The notes: generated by a model from the sequence alone, not told the origin. Shown: positions 7,130 through 20,475, counted from the first letter of the stretch. The stretch is DNA of 64,000 nucleotides from Thermus thermophilus HB8 (GCF_000091545.1 NC_006461.1:619564-683563), one strand, 5' to 3'. A program made the numbers and translations.

Positions 7130-8269
7130 CCCTTCCCGGCTCCGGACGAGGAAAGCGGCAAGCCCCATGAAGGCCGTGAGGAGAAGCGCCGTGGCGGCGA
7201 AGGCCAGGCCGTGGCTGGGAAAGAGGCGGTAGAAAAGCCCGAGGCTCCCCCCGGCGAGGGCGCTTCCCAGGGCCTGGCCCAGGGCGCGGGCCACGGAGAG
7301 GGCCCCCGAGGCGAGGCCCTCCGTACCCTTTGGGGCGAGGGAGAGGACGAGGGCGTTGTTCGCCGCCTGGAAGAGGGCCCGCCCCACCCCGAGGAGGAGG
7401 AGGGCGAGGGCGCTTCCCCAAAGGGGGTGGAGGAGGGGGAGGAGGGCGAAGGCGAGGCCCGCGGCCACGAGGAGGTAGGCCCCGAGGAGGGCCACCCGGT
7501 TGTAGCCCATCCGGTCCGCCCTCCGCCCCGCCCAGGCCCCGAGGAAGAGGAACTCCAAGGGCCCGAGGAGGAGGAGGCCCCCGATGGCCCCGGGGGAGAA
7601 GCCCTCCTTCCCCAGGTGGAAGGCGAGGGCCACGGTGGTCCCCAGGGTGTGGAGGAAGTAGAGGCCGGTGGCGAGGAGGGCGGGGAGGAACCCGGGCGCC
7701 CGGAGGAGGCTTGGGAGGGTGCCCTCCTGCCTGGGGAGCTCGGGGAGGTTTCCCGAGAGGAGGAGGGCGAGGAGGGCCGCGGGGAGGGGGAGGAGGAAGA
7801 CGTAGGGAAGCCCCCACCCTGCGGCGAGCCCCCCGAGGGCCGGGCCCAGGAGGGTGCCCGCGGCCACGGTGCTCGCCACCATCCCCAGGGCGTAGCCCCG
7901 GGCCTCGGGGAAGGCGCTCGCCGCTAGGCCCGGCACCAGGCCCACCACCATGGCCGTGGCCACCCCCTGGAGGAGGCGGAGGAGGTAGAGGGCCCAGAGG
8001 CTTGGGGCCAGGGCGAGGAGGAGGGCCGAGAGGGCGTGGAGGAAAAGCCCGGTTCGGAAGAGCCTTCCCGCCCCCACCCGCCCGGCGAGGCCCGCCAGGG
8101 GGAGGTAGGCCAGGGCCGCCCCCAAAAGCCCCAGGGAGACCACCCCCTGGGCCGCCTCCGGCCCCACGGCGAAGGCCCGCTCCAGGACGGGGAGGGCCGG
8201 GGCCAGGCTGCTTTCGCTCACCGTGCCGAGGAGGACCCCGGAGAGGAGGGCGAGAAGCCTCCGGTCCAT
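7070..8269 (-). CDS. Major facilitator superfamily transporter
   Basis: A 399-residue protein with about 12 hydrophobic segments and a drug/H+ antiporter-like N-terminal half (LPVLERAF after TM1; AGLAGRVGAGRLFR in the TM2-3 loop). ATG 8269 is chosen because TAGACT at 8277-8282 ends 7 nt upstream, and the protein then starts MDRRLLALLSG directly at TM1. The substrate is unknown; an exporter role is likely from family resemblance. The C-terminal tail overlaps the SDR gene by 60 bp. Confidence 0.85.
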   Translation of the reverse strand: MDRRLLALLSGVLLGTVSESSLAPALPVLERAFAVGPEAAQGVVSLGLLGAALAYLPLAGLAGRVGAGRLFRTGLFLHALSALLLALAPSLWALYLLRLLQGVATAMVVGLVPGLAASAFPEARGYALGMVASTVAAGTLLGPALGGLAAGWGLPYVFLLPLPAALLALLLSGNLPELPRQEGTLPSLLRAPGFLPALLATGLYFLHTLGTTVALAFHLGKEGFSPGAIGGLLLLGPLEFLFLGAWAGRRADRMGYNRVALLGAYLLVAAGLAFALLPLLHPLWGSALALLLLGVGRALFQAANNALVLSLAPKGTEGLASGALSVARALGQALGSALAGGSLGLFYRLFPSHGLAFAATALLLTAFMGLAAFLVRSREGSGEEVGHAPLDDPGGEGGA

Positions 8270-8276
8270 AGGGGCC

Positions 8277-8282
8277 AGTCTA
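8277..8282 (-). promoter_or_regulatory. -10 box TAGACT, leaderless-type
   Basis: TAGACT on the minus strand is separated by 7 nt from ATG 8269 of the MFS gene. Confidence 0.55.
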
Positions 8283-8341
8283 GCCCCTTGAGGGTGAGGG
8301 GCCTCCTTGCGCCTTTCCCTTGGGCCTGGGAGGATGGGGCC

Positions 8342-8818
8342 ATGCTCGAGGCCCGCTACCTGGAGGGGCTCACCTACGAGGGGCTCCTTCCCCGCCTCTG
8401 GAGGAACCGGGACCGGGTGGAGGCCTTCTACGCGGGGCTTCCTCCCCTCCCACCCCTTCCCAAGGCCCAAAGGGCCCTCGCCCTGGTGGAGGACTGGTGC
8501 CCGGACTCCGTCCAGGCCATCCCCGTTCTCGCCCGGCTTCCCCTCGAGGTCCGCTTCTTCTTCCGGGACGAGAACCCCGACCTCGCCGAGGCCTACGCCA
8601 AGGAGGGGAAGCGCATCGTCCCCACCGTGGTCTTCCTGGACGGGGCCTATGGGGAGCTCGCCCGCTGGCACGGGCCCCCCGAGGTGGCCCGCGCCTTCCT
8701 GCGGGAGAAGAAGGCGGAGGGGCTATCCCCGAAGGCCCTCCTCCTCGCCTACCACGAGGCCTTCTCCCGGTTCGCCGAGGCCATGCTCGCCGAGTGGCGG
8801 GCCCTCCTTTCCCCTTAG
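8342..8818 (+). CDS. Thioredoxin-like protein with CPDS active site
   Basis: A 158-residue cytosolic protein. After an N-terminal helical extension of about 45 residues it shows a thioredoxin-fold signature: VEDWCPDSVQAIPVL, a charged middle and a cis-Pro segment (RIVPTVVFLDG). The usual CxxC has become CPDS, so only one active-site cysteine remains, suggesting monothiol chemistry or binding rather than dithiol exchange. A GGAGG lies 9 nt upstream of ATG 8342. It is divergent from the MFS gene. The partner is unknown. Confidence 0.8.
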   Translation: MLEARYLEGLTYEGLLPRLWRNRDRVEAFYAGLPPLPPLPKAQRALALVEDWCPDSVQAIPVLARLPLEVRFFFRDENPDLAEAYAKEGKRIVPTVVFLDGAYGELARWHGPPEVARAFLREKKAEGLSPKALLLAYHEAFSRFAEAMLAEWRALLSP

Positions 8819-8825
8819 GCGAACG

Positions 8826-8848
8826 GTGTAGCTCTCCTCGGGCTACAC
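8826..8848 (+). other. Hairpin between the thioredoxin-like gene and ppdK
   Basis: GTGTAGC (8826-8832) and GCTACAC (8842-8848) form a perfect 7-bp stem with a 9-nt loop just after the thioredoxin-like gene. No T-run follows, so it is not a typical terminator. It may mark the 3' end of the upstream mRNA or structure the ppdK leader. Confidence 0.4.
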
Positions 8849-8885
8849 GCTTCCACGCTTCCACGGGCGGGGCCAGAGTGGAGGC

Positions 8886-11483
8886 ATGGCGAAGCGCGTC
8901 TACTTGCTCTCCGAGGCCCGGGGGCTTTCCCGGGACCTCTTGGGCGGCAAGGGCCACGGCCTTGCGGAGATGGCGGCGGCGGGCCTGCCCGTCCCCCCGG
9001 CCTTCATCGTCACCACGGAGGCCTGCCGCCAGTACCTGAAGGCGGGGGAGGTGCCGGGGCTATGGGGGGAGGTGCGGGCGGGGATGGCGGCCCTAGAGGG
9101 CCTAACGGGCAAGCGCTTTGGCCGGGGGGAGGGGAAGGCCCCTCCCCTCCTCGTTTCCGTGCGGAGCGGGGCCCCGGTTTCCATGCCCGGGATGATGGAC
9201 ACCGTCCTCAACCTCGGCCTCACCCTGGAGGGGGTGGAGGCCCTGGCCCGGGCCACGGGCAACCCCCGCTTCGCCTGGGACAGCCTCCGCAGGCTCCTCG
9301 CCATGTACGGGGAGGTGGTCTTGGGGGAGGGGCCCGAGGTCTTTGAGGGGATGCTCTCCGCCCTCAAGGCGGAGAGGGGGGTGGGGACGGACGCGGCCCT
9401 TGGGCCCGAGGACCTGGAGGAGCTCGCCTACCGCTACCTCCGCCACCTCGAGGCCCGCGGCACCCCCTTCCCCCTGGACCCCTGGGCCCAACTCCAGGGA
9501 GCCATTGAGGCCGTATTCCGGAGCTGGCAGAACCCCAGGGCCAGGACCTACCGCCGCATCTACGGCATCCCCGAGGACCTGGGCACGGCGGTGGTGGTCC
9601 AGGCCATGGTCTTCGGCAACCTGGGGGAGGACTCGGGCACCGGGGTGGGCTTCACCCGCAACCCCGCCACCGGGGAGAAGGGCCTCTACGGGGAGTACCT
9701 GAGGAACGCCCAGGGGGAGGACGTGGTGGCGGGCGTCCGCACCCCCGAGCCCCTGGAGCGCCTTAAAGGGTACGCCCCCGGGCTCTACGAGGAGCTCCTC
9801 CAGGTGGCGGAGCGCCTGGAGCGGCACTTCCGCGACATGCAGGACTTTGAGTTCACCGTGGAGCGGGGAAGGCTTTTCCTCCTCCAGACCCGCGCGGGCA
9901 AGCGCACGGCCCAGGCGGCGGTGCGGATCGCCGTGGAGATGGCCGAGGAGGGGCTCATCTCCCGGGAGGAGGCGGTCATGAGGGTGGAGGCCAACGCCCT
10001 CCCCGGCCTCCTCCGGCCCAGCGTGGACCGGGACCAGGCCCCAAGGCCCCTCCTCAAGGGCCTCCCCGCAAGCCCCGGGGCCGCGGTGGGCCACGCCGCC
10101 TTCACCAACGAGGCCGTGGAGCGCTTCCACGCCCAGGGGCTTCCCGCCGTCCTCGTCCGCCCCGAGACCACCCCCGAGGACATCACCGGGATGTACCTCG
10201 CCAAGGGGATCCTCACCGCCCGGGGCGGCCTCACCTCCCACGCGGCGGTGGTGGCCCGGGGCCTCGGGGTGCCCGCGGTGGTGGGGGCGGAGGCCCTTAG
10301 GGTCTTCCCCGGGGAGGGCCGGGCCCTGGCGGAGGGGGTGGAGATCCGGGAGGGGGACCTCCTCACCCTGGACGGGGGCACGGGGGAGGTGTACCTGGGG
10401 GCGGTGCCCCTGGTGGAGGCTGGGGGGGAGGCCCTTTTGGAGAAGCTCCTCTCCTGGGCGGAGCCCCATCGGCGCCTCGGGGTCAGGGCCAACGCCGACA
10501 CCCCCGAGGACGCCCAAAGGGCCAGGGCCTTCGGGGCCGAGGGGATCGGGCTATGCCGCACGGAGCACATGTTCTTCCGGGAGGACCGCCTCCCTTGGGT
10601 GCGCCGCCTCATCCTGGCGGAGACCCCCGAGGAGGAGGCCTTGGCCCTGGAGCGCCTCTTCCACTTCCAGAAGGAGGACTTCAAGGAGATCCTCCGCGCC
10701 ATGGACGGCCTCCCCGTCACGGTGCGCCTCCTGGACCCGCCGCTTCACGAGTTCCTTCCTCCCCTGGAGGCGCTCGCCCGCCGGGCCGAGGAGGGGGACG
10801 AGGAGGCGGGGCGCCTCCTAAGGCGGGCGGAGGCCCTGAAGGAGGCGAACCCCATGCTCGGCTTCCGGGGGGCGAGGCTCCTCCTCCTCAGGCCCGGCGT
10901 CTTCCGCATGCAGCTTAGGGCCCTTCTGGAGGCGGCCAGGGAGCTCAAGGAGGCGGGGCACGACCCCAGGCCCGAGGTCATGGTCCCCCTGGTGGCCGAC
11001 CCCAAGGAGGTGGAAAGGGCGCGGGCCCTCGCCGAGGAGCTCTTCCGGGAGTACGGCCCCATCCCCTTCGGCACCATGGTGGAGACCCCCCGGGCCGCCC
11101 TCCTCGCCGCCGAGATCGCCCCTTTGGTGGACTTCTTCAGCTTCGGCACCAACGACCTCACCCAGATGGCCTTCGGCCTCTCCCGGGACGACGCGGGGAA
11201 GTTCCTGCCCCGGTACGTGGAGGAGGGGCTTTTCCCCTTTGACCCCACGGAGCGCCTGGACGAGAAGGGGGTGGGGCGGCTTCTCAGGATGGCGGCGGAG
11301 GAGGGGAGGAAGGCGAACCCCAGGCTCAAGCTCGGCCTCTGCGGGGAGCACGGGGGGGAGGCGGGAAGCGTCCGCTTCGTGGCGGACCTCTTGGACTACA
11401 CCTCGGCGAGCCCCTTCCGGGTCCTCACCGCCCGCCTCGCCGCCGCCCAGGCGGGGCTTTCCCGGGCCCTAAAGCCCGCCTAG
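8886..11483 (+). CDS. ppdK: Pyruvate, phosphate dikinase
   Basis: An 865-residue enzyme converting pyruvate, ATP and Pi to phosphoenolpyruvate, AMP and PPi. All three parts are present: the N-terminal nucleotide-binding domain (GGKGHGLAEM; VSVRSGAPVSMPGMMDT), the central swivelling domain with phospho-acceptor His452 in GLTSHAAV, and the C-terminal TIM barrel with catalytic Cys819 in LGLCGEHGG. GVGFTRNPATGEK marks PPDK rather than PEP synthase. GTGGAGGC lies directly before ATG 8886. It gives a reversible link between pyruvate and PEP. It shares a CTAG stop with the convergent oxidoreductase gene. Confidence 0.96.
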   Translation: MAKRVYLLSEARGLSRDLLGGKGHGLAEMAAAGLPVPPAFIVTTEACRQYLKAGEVPGLWGEVRAGMAALEGLTGKRFGRGEGKAPPLLVSVRSGAPVSMPGMMDTVLNLGLTLEGVEALARATGNPRFAWDSLRRLLAMYGEVVLGEGPEVFEGMLSALKAERGVGTDAALGPEDLEELAYRYLRHLEARGTPFPLDPWAQLQGAIEAVFRSWQNPRARTYRRIYGIPEDLGTAVVVQAMVFGNLGEDSGTGVGFTRNPATGEKGLYGEYLRNAQGEDVVAGVRTPEPLERLKGYAPGLYEELLQVAERLERHFRDMQDFEFTVERGRLFLLQTRAGKRTAQAAVRIAVEMAEEGLISREEAVMRVEANALPGLLRPSVDRDQAPRPLLKGLPASPGAAVGHAAFTNEAVERFHAQGLPAVLVRPETTPEDITGMYLAKGILTARGGLTSHAAVVARGLGVPAVVGAEALRVFPGEGRALAEGVEIREGDLLTLDGGTGEVYLGAVPLVEAGGEALLEKLLSWAEPHRRLGVRANADTPEDAQRARAFGAEGIGLCRTEHMFFREDRLPWVRRLILAETPEEEALALERLFHFQKEDFKEILRAMDGLPVTVRLLDPPLHEFLPPLEALARRAEEGDEEAGRLLRRAEALKEANPMLGFRGARLLLLRPGVFRMQLRALLEAARELKEAGHDPRPEVMVPLVADPKEVERARALAEELFREYGPIPFGTMVETPRAALLAAEIAPLVDFFSFGTNDLTQMAFGLSRDDAGKFLPRYVEEGLFPFDPTERLDEKGVGRLLRMAAEEGRKANPRLKLGLCGEHGGEAGSVRFVADLLDYTSASPFRVLTARLAAAQAGLSRALKPA

Positions 11484-12388
11484 AGCCGCACCACCACCTT
11501 CCCCGTGTGCCCCCGGTCCAGGAGGGCCCGGAAGGCGGCCTCCGCCTCGGCGAAGGGGAAGACGGGGCCCACCACGGGCCTAAGCTCCCGCCCGAGCCTG
11601 GGGAGGAGGAAGCCCAGGGCCTCCTCCACCAGGGCGCCCTCCCGCAGGAGGGGGGTGAGCCAGAAGCCGAGGACGGCCAGGTTGCGGCGCATGAGGCGGA
11701 GGGGCGGGATGGGGGCCACCTCCCCCTCGGCGGCCCCGATGTAGACGAGCCTCCCCCCGTGGGCGAGGAGGCCGAGGCTTTCCTCCACCTCCTTGCCCCG
11801 CACCTCCAGCACCAGGTCCAGCCCGCCCCAGGCCTTGGCCCTTTCCGGCACCTCGGCGTAGGTCGCGGCCTCCTCGGCCCCCAGGGCGAGGGGGAGGGCG
11901 AGCTTCTCGGGCCTCGAGGCCGCGGCCAAGACCCGGAGGCCCATGGCCCGGGCCACCTGGACCGCCGCCGTCCCCAAGGCCCCCGCCGCCGCCTGGACCA
12001 GGACCTTTTCCCCGGGCCGGGCCTGGGCCCTTTTCAGGGCCAGGTAGGCGGTGAGGAAGGAGACGGGGAAGGCGGCGGCCTCCTCGGGGGAGAGGCCCTC
12101 GGGCAAGGGGAGGAGGGCCCCCTTGGGGACGGCGACCCGCTCGGCGAGGCCGCCTTGGGGGACGAGGGCGGCGTAGCGCCTTCCCTCCACCACCCCCACC
12201 ACCTCCATCCCCGGGATGAAGGGCGGGTGGAGCCGGGTGAGGTAGGCCCCAAGGCGCATCAGGTGGTCGGCGAAGTTGAGGCCCACCGCCTCCACCCGAA
12301 GGACCACCTCCCCTTCCTCGGCCTCGGGCTCGGGCAGGTCCACGAGCTCTAGGGGGCCGCCAAGCCGCTTCAGCACCCAGGCCTTCAT
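11480..12388 (-). CDS. Quinone oxidoreductase, zinc-free MDR family
   Basis: A 302-residue protein, the length of the structurally known T. thermophilus QOR. The N-terminal GroES-like domain lacks the zinc-binding residues of alcohol dehydrogenases and contains VGLNFADHLMRLG. The Rossmann motif AAAGALGTAAVQVAR (about 136-150) binds NADPH. It probably reduces quinones or alkenals using NADPH in the cytosol. TAGACT at 12395-12400 ends 6 nt before ATG 12388, predicting a leaderless mRNA divergent from the flavin monooxygenase gene. Confidence 0.9.
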   Translation of the reverse strand: MKAWVLKRLGGPLELVDLPEPEAEEGEVVLRVEAVGLNFADHLMRLGAYLTRLHPPFIPGMEVVGVVEGRRYAALVPQGGLAERVAVPKGALLPLPEGLSPEEAAAFPVSFLTAYLALKRAQARPGEKVLVQAAAGALGTAAVQVARAMGLRVLAAASRPEKLALPLALGAEEAATYAEVPERAKAWGGLDLVLEVRGKEVEESLGLLAHGGRLVYIGAAEGEVAPIPPLRLMRRNLAVLGFWLTPLLREGALVEEALGFLLPRLGRELRPVVGPVFPFAEAEAAFRALLDRGHTGKVVVRL

Positions 12389-12394
12389 GGGGGG

Positions 12395-12400
12395 AGTCTA
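12395..12400 (-). promoter_or_regulatory. -10 box TAGACT, leaderless-type
   Basis: TAGACT on the minus strand, six C residues, then ATG 12388. Confidence 0.55.
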
Positions 12401-12462
12401 CCCTTTCGTGCCCCCGGGCGGAAAGGGTGGCCCCACATACTTTAAGAAATAAAGCCCCGGCC

Positions 12463-12468
12463 TACCCT
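12463..12468 (+). promoter_or_regulatory. -10 box TACCCT, leaderless-type
   Basis: TACCCT is followed by TAGGCC and ATG 12475. An A/T-rich patch at about 12436-12454 lies just upstream and is unusual in this genome. Confidence 0.5.
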
Positions 12469-12474
12469 TAGGCC

Positions 12475-15259
<2,785 letters not shown>

Positions 15260-15267
<8 letters not shown>

Positions 15268-16000
15268 GGACCACCCCCCTGTAGACGAGCTGCCCCCCGA
15301 TGAAGAGGAGCCAGAGGAGGAGGGCGAGCCTTAAGGGCTCCTTGGGAAGCCGGGTGGCGAAGAGGGCCCCGAGAAGCCCCCCCGCCACCCCGCCCGAGGC
15401 CAGGGCGAGGAGGAGGCTTGGGGCCACCTGGCCGAAGGCGAGGTGGACCCCGCCCCCCAGGAGGGCGAGGACGAGGCCGAAGAGGAGGTCGGTGCCCACC
15501 ACCTTCTGGGGGGAAAGCCGGGTGGCGTGGAGGAGGAGGAGGGTCCCCAGGGCCCCGGCCCCGGCGGAGGAGAAGCCCACCTCGAGGCCGATGCCGAAGG
15601 CCGCCGGGGGAAGAAGCCAGGGCCTTTCCCTCCCTCGTCCGACCCCCTTCAGGCCCCGCCAAAGCCCAAGCCCCGCCGAGAGGACCACGGTGAGGCCCAC
15701 GAGGAGGAGGACCAGGTCCTTTGCCCCCTTGAGCTGCGTGAGGAGGAGGCTTCCCAGAAGCACCCCCGGGACCCCCCCGAGGAGGAGGCGGAGGAGGGCC
15801 CGGGCGTCCACCTGCCGCCTTAAGAGGTAGACGGCTCCCGCCGGCACCTTCACCAGGAAGCCGAAGAGAAGCGCCGTGCCCACGGCCACCTCCGGGGGAA
15901 GCCCCAGGGCGAGGATGAGGAGGGGCGCCGTAACCGTCCCCGCCCCCACCCCCGTGACCCCGATGGCGAAGGCGATGAGAAAGCCCAGCAGAAAGGCCAT
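15260..16000 (-). CDS. TSUP/TauE-SafE family permease (sulfate or sulfite transport)
   Basis: A 246-residue membrane protein with about eight hydrophobic segments in two repeats, the TauE/SafE (DUF81) arrangement, including the typical GVTGVGAGTVTAPLLI start and the repeat SSAGAGALGTLLLL. A GGAGGGG site precedes ATG 16000, directly abutting the cysH stop. Its place between APS reductase and siroheme genes suggests transport of sulfate, sulfite or a related sulfur compound. The direction of transport cannot be told from the sequence. Confidence 0.82.
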
Positions 16001-16669
16001 CTACCCCTCCTTACCGTGCAGGTGGATGCCGCACTCCAGCTTGCCCTTTCCCGCCCAGCGGCCCGAGCGGGGGTCCGAGGGGTCCAAGGGCTTCGCCGTG
16101 CAGGGGGCGCAACCGATGGAGAGGTAGCCCTGGTCGTAAAGGGGGAGGTAGGGGAGGTCCTCCACGGCCAGGTAGGCGAAGACCTCCTTAAGTGTCCAGT
16201 CGTAGAGGGGGTTCACCTTCTTCAGGCGGTGGCCCGAGGGGAGGCGGGCCTCCTCCTGGGGCTCGAGGTTTCTGCGGGTGGGGGACTGCTCCCGCCTAAG
16301 CCCCGTGAACCAGGTGTCGTGGGCCTCCAGCGCGGCGAAGAGGGGCTCCACCTTGCGGAGGGCGCAGCAGCGGCCAGGGTCGGTCTCGTAGAGCTTGCCG
16401 TAGAGCCTCTCCTGCTCCTCCCGGGAAAGAGCGGGGGTGAGGTTCACCAGGCGGAAACCCAGGCGCTTTTGCAGCTCGTCCCGGTAGGCGTAGACCTCGG
16501 GGAAGTGGTAGCCCGTGTCCAGGAAGAGGACGGGGATCTCGGGCCTTTCCTTGAGGAGGAGGTGGAGGACCACCACGTCCTCCGCCTGGAAGCTGCAGGT
16601 GAAGCAGGGGTTTTGGCTTTGGGCCAGGGCTTCTTGGATCAGGCTCCGGGCCGCCTTCACCTTGTCCAT
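16001..16669 (-). CDS. cysH: Adenylyl-sulfate (APS) reductase, Fe-S type
   Basis: A 222-residue PAPS/APS reductase family enzyme reducing APS to sulfite with thioredoxin. The nucleotide-binding SFQAEDVVVLHLL, the VLFLDTGYHFPE loop and the C-terminal ECGIH with the nucleophilic cysteine are present. It also has the two cysteine pairs (CC near 118 and CAPC near 197) that bind a [4Fe-4S] cluster and mark enzymes preferring APS over PAPS. GGAGG lies 7 nt before ATG 16669. It overlaps the upstream met8-like gene by 13 bp. Confidence 0.94.
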   Translation of the reverse strand: MDKVKAARSLIQEALAQSQNPCFTCSFQAEDVVVLHLLLKERPEIPVLFLDTGYHFPEVYAYRDELQKRLGFRLVNLTPALSREEQERLYGKLYETDPGRCCALRKVEPLFAALEAHDTWFTGLRREQSPTRRNLEPQEEARLPSGHRLKKVNPLYDWTLKEVFAYLAVEDLPYLPLYDQGYLSIGCAPCTAKPLDPSDPRSGRWAGKGKLECGIHLHGKEG

Positions 16670-17307
16670 GCCGCCACCTCCTTTAGGGCCTCCTGGGCCT
16701 TCTCCTTGGCCCTTCCCAGGCCCTCCTTGGGGTCTAGGTCCAGCTCCTCCAGGGCCTGGTCCACGATCCGGTACCAGAGGCGCTTCCTCTCCTCAAAGCT
16801 CGGGATCTGGGCGATCCTGGGCCTTAGGGTGCGGAGGAAGGCCACGAGCTCCCCGTAGGCCTCGGGGAAAAGCCCCGCCAGGCGCTCCTTGAGCCTCACG
16901 GCGAGGGCGGGGGCGGCCCCCGAGGTGGAGAGGGCCACCAAAAGCTCCCCGCGCCTTAGGACGGCGGGGAGGATGGCGCTCGCGTTTTGCGGGTCGTCCA
17001 CGGCCACGAGGAAGACGCCCCTCCGGTCGGCCTCCGCCTTGACCCTGGGGTGGATGGCCTTGTCCTTGGGGTGGCTTATGACCAGGAAGTAGCCTTCCAG
17101 GTCCCCTTCCCGGTACGCCCGCTTGAGCCAGCGGATCTTGCCTTCCCGTTCCAGCGCCTCCAGGCCGAAGGCGTCCTCCTCGGCGAGGACGGTGACGCGC
17201 GCCCCCGCCTCGAGGAGGGCCTTGAGCTTCACGGAGGTCTCGGGCCCCCCGGCGAGGAGGAGGACGGGGCGGCCCCTTAGGTCCAGCATCAGGGGGAAGT
17301 AGGTCAC
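16657..17307 (-). CDS. Precorrin-2 dehydrogenase / sirohydrochlorin ferrochelatase (Met8/CysG-N type)
   Basis: A 216-residue protein starting at GTG 17307, inside the hemD stop (GTGA overlap) and 6 nt after GGAGG. It starts TYFPLMLDLRGRPVLLLAGGPET, the family's nucleotide-binding strand-loop, and contains VDDPQNASAILPAVLRRG and SGAAPALAVRLKERL, hallmarks of the CysG N-terminal module. It oxidises precorrin-2 to sirohydrochlorin with NAD and may insert iron to give siroheme. Upstream in-frame codons to 17397 were not used, because they overlap hemD and lack a ribosome site. Confidence 0.9.
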   Translation of the reverse strand: MTYFPLMLDLRGRPVLLLAGGPETSVKLKALLEAGARVTVLAEEDAFGLEALEREGKIRWLKRAYREGDLEGYFLVISHPKDKAIHPRVKAEADRRGVFLVAVDDPQNASAILPAVLRRGELLVALSTSGAAPALAVRLKERLAGLFPEAYGELVAFLRTLRPRIAQIPSFEERKRLWYRIVDQALEELDLDPKEGLGRAKEKAQEALKEVAAWTR

Positions 17308-18076
17308 GCCACCTCCTTTTGCAGGGCGCGTTTGAAGCCCTGAAGCAGGCTTCCCAGCCGCTCGGTCTCGTCCACGTAGAAGGGCTTGACCCCCCACTCC
17401 CTTAAGGCGTCGGCGGTCACCCGGCCCACGGCGAGGGCCTTGACCCGGGTGTTGAGGGCTTCCCTCAGGGCCTTGGGGTCCTTCGCCCCCTCAAAGAGGA
17501 ACTCCACCTGGATGGCGGCCACGAAGGCGAGGGCGTCCACCTCCCCTCTGAGGAGGGCCTCCTCGAGGCGGAGGATCCCCTCGGGGTCCGGGAGGTGGCG
17601 GTAGGGCATGAGGGGGAGGACCCGGTAGCCCCGTTCCGCCAGGGCGTTTTCCAGGAGGGGGAGGGGCTTGCCGTAAAGCTGGAGGGCGGCCACGCCCCTT
17701 CCTTGGGGAAGGAGGGGGAGGAGGCTTTTGGAGGTGCCGTCCCCCACGGCGTGGGGGGGAAGGCCCGCCTCCTTTAGGGCCCTCGCCGCCTTGGCTCCCC
17801 GGGCCAGGCGGAAAGCCTTCGCCAGGGGCCCCTCTAGGTCCAATCCTAGGGCCTTTCCCGCCTCCAGGAGGTCCCTCACCCCCACCCCGGTGGTGGCGAG
17901 GAAGAGGTCCACCCCTTGGGCGAGGGCCCGGACCTGGTCCCGGTACTCGGGGACGGGGACCTTCTCCGTGGCCTGGACGGGGAAGAGGAGGGGGGTGAAG
18001 CCGAGCTTCTCCGCCAGGGCCTTAAACGCTTCCTTCCGTCTGAGTCCCGCGTAGGCCACGCGCACGGCGTCCTCCT

Positions 18077-18089
<13 letters not shown>
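17304..18089 (-). CDS. hemD: Uroporphyrinogen-III synthase
   Basis: Closes hydroxymethylbilane to uroporphyrinogen III with inversion of ring D. At 261 residues it matches the known T. thermophilus enzyme. The two-lobed fold shows a hinge around residues 40-50 and 175-185 and motifs LFLATTGVGVRDLLEAG and VDALAFVAAIQVEFLF. Sequence conservation in this family is low, so context matters: it lies between sulfite reductase and precorrin-2 dehydrogenase. GTG 18089 overlaps sir; a second GTG at 18065, 5 nt after GAGGAGG, could be the true start and would remove eight residues. Confidence 0.92.
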
Positions 18090-19834
<1,745 letters not shown>

Positions 19835-19843
19835 CCCTCACCT

Positions 19844-19866
19844 CCGACCCCCGGTCCGGGGGTTGG
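19844..19866. promoter_or_regulatory. 11-bp inverted repeat in the sir leader
   Basis: CCGACCCCCGG (19844-19854) and CCGGGGGTTGG (19856-19866) are inverted around a single T with one mismatch. It lies between the -10 box and the sir start codon. It could be a repressor operator or, as RNA, a short strong stem in the leader. Confidence 0.5.
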
Positions 19867-19871
19867 TGGGG

Positions 19872-19901
19872 ATGGTATACCATTGAGCCTATGAAAGTCA
19901 A
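19872..19901 (-). promoter_or_regulatory. Promoter of the sulfate assimilation operon with overlapping palindrome
   Basis: On the minus strand, TTGACT (-35, at 19896-19901) and TATACC (-10) are spaced by 16 nt. The -10 box lies inside a perfect 12-bp palindrome, ATGGTATACCAT (19872-19883), a good candidate operator. The -35 box falls within the last codons of the neighbouring membrane protein gene. Confidence 0.7.
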
Positions 19902-20419
19902 GGGTATGGGGCACCCTGGCCCCGGACCCCGCCGGCGAGGCCAAAGGCCGTGAGGGCGGCGCCGAGGAGGAGCGCCCCCCACCGGGCCCAAAGGGGGAGG
20001 GCCTGGCCCAGGGCGTCCCCCAGGAGGGCGAAGAGGGGCACGAGGAAGAGCCCCGCCAGGGCCAAGGGCCAGGGGGCGAGCCAGGGGGGGAGGAGGGCGG
20101 CGAGGAGGAGGAGAAGGGTTCCGAGGAGGAGGAGGGTGAAGGCCACTATGGCCACGAAGAGGCCCAGGTTCATGGGGTCGGGCTCGGGGCGGAGGAGGGC
20201 CACGGCCACCCAGGCGGAGGGGTTGAGGAGGAGGGCGAAAAGGAGAAGGTGGGGTAGGGGCAGACGCCGGGCGAGGAGGCTTAGGCCGAGCCCCAGGCAG
20301 GCCCCCGCCGCGAAGGCGGCGAGGCCGAGGACGGGGGCGGGAAGGTCCAGGGCGGCCACCGCCGCCACGCCCAGGTGGAGGCCAAAGAGGAGGCTTGTGA
20401 GGGCCAGGTAGGGGCGCAT
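19898..20419 (-). CDS. Integral membrane protein of unknown function
   Basis: A 173-residue very hydrophobic protein with about five to six membrane segments, rich in Leu and Ala, and few charged residues outside short loops such as LARRLPLPH and LLRPEPDPMN. I recognise no family. It is read in the same direction as sir, but the sir promoter overlaps its end. ATG 20419 is preceded by GGGGGGGAG and a TACACT -10 box at 20432-20437. Confidence 0.6.
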   Translation of the reverse strand: MRPYLALTSLLFGLHLGVAAVAALDLPAPVLGLAAFAAGACLGLGLSLLARRLPLPHLLLFALLLNPSAWVAVALLRPEPDPMNLGLFVAIVAFTLLLLGTLLLLLAALLPPWLAPWPLALAGLFLVPLFALLGDALGQALPLWARWGALLLGAALTAFGLAGGVRGQGAPYP

Positions 20420-20431
20420 GGGCTCCCCCCC

Positions 20432-20437
20432 AGTGTA
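20432..20437 (-). promoter_or_regulatory. -10 box TACACT
   Basis: Minus-strand TACACT 12 nt upstream of ATG 20419; a G-rich ribosome site follows. It is back to back with the thiamine operon promoter. Confidence 0.4.
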
Positions 20438-20469
20438 GCCTGCCCTCTTTTCCCCGGGCGCGGGCGTGC

Positions 20470-20475
20470 TATAGT
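20470..20475 (+). promoter_or_regulatory. -10 box TATAGT of the thiamine operon
   Basis: TATAGT lies about 12 nt before the TPP riboswitch, the right place for its promoter. The -35 region (around 20447, CTTTTC) is weak. Confidence 0.6.

Noticed and set aside
8849..8866. Tandem CGCTTCCA repeat upstream of ppdK
   Set aside because: Only two copies of 8 bp; no evidence of function.
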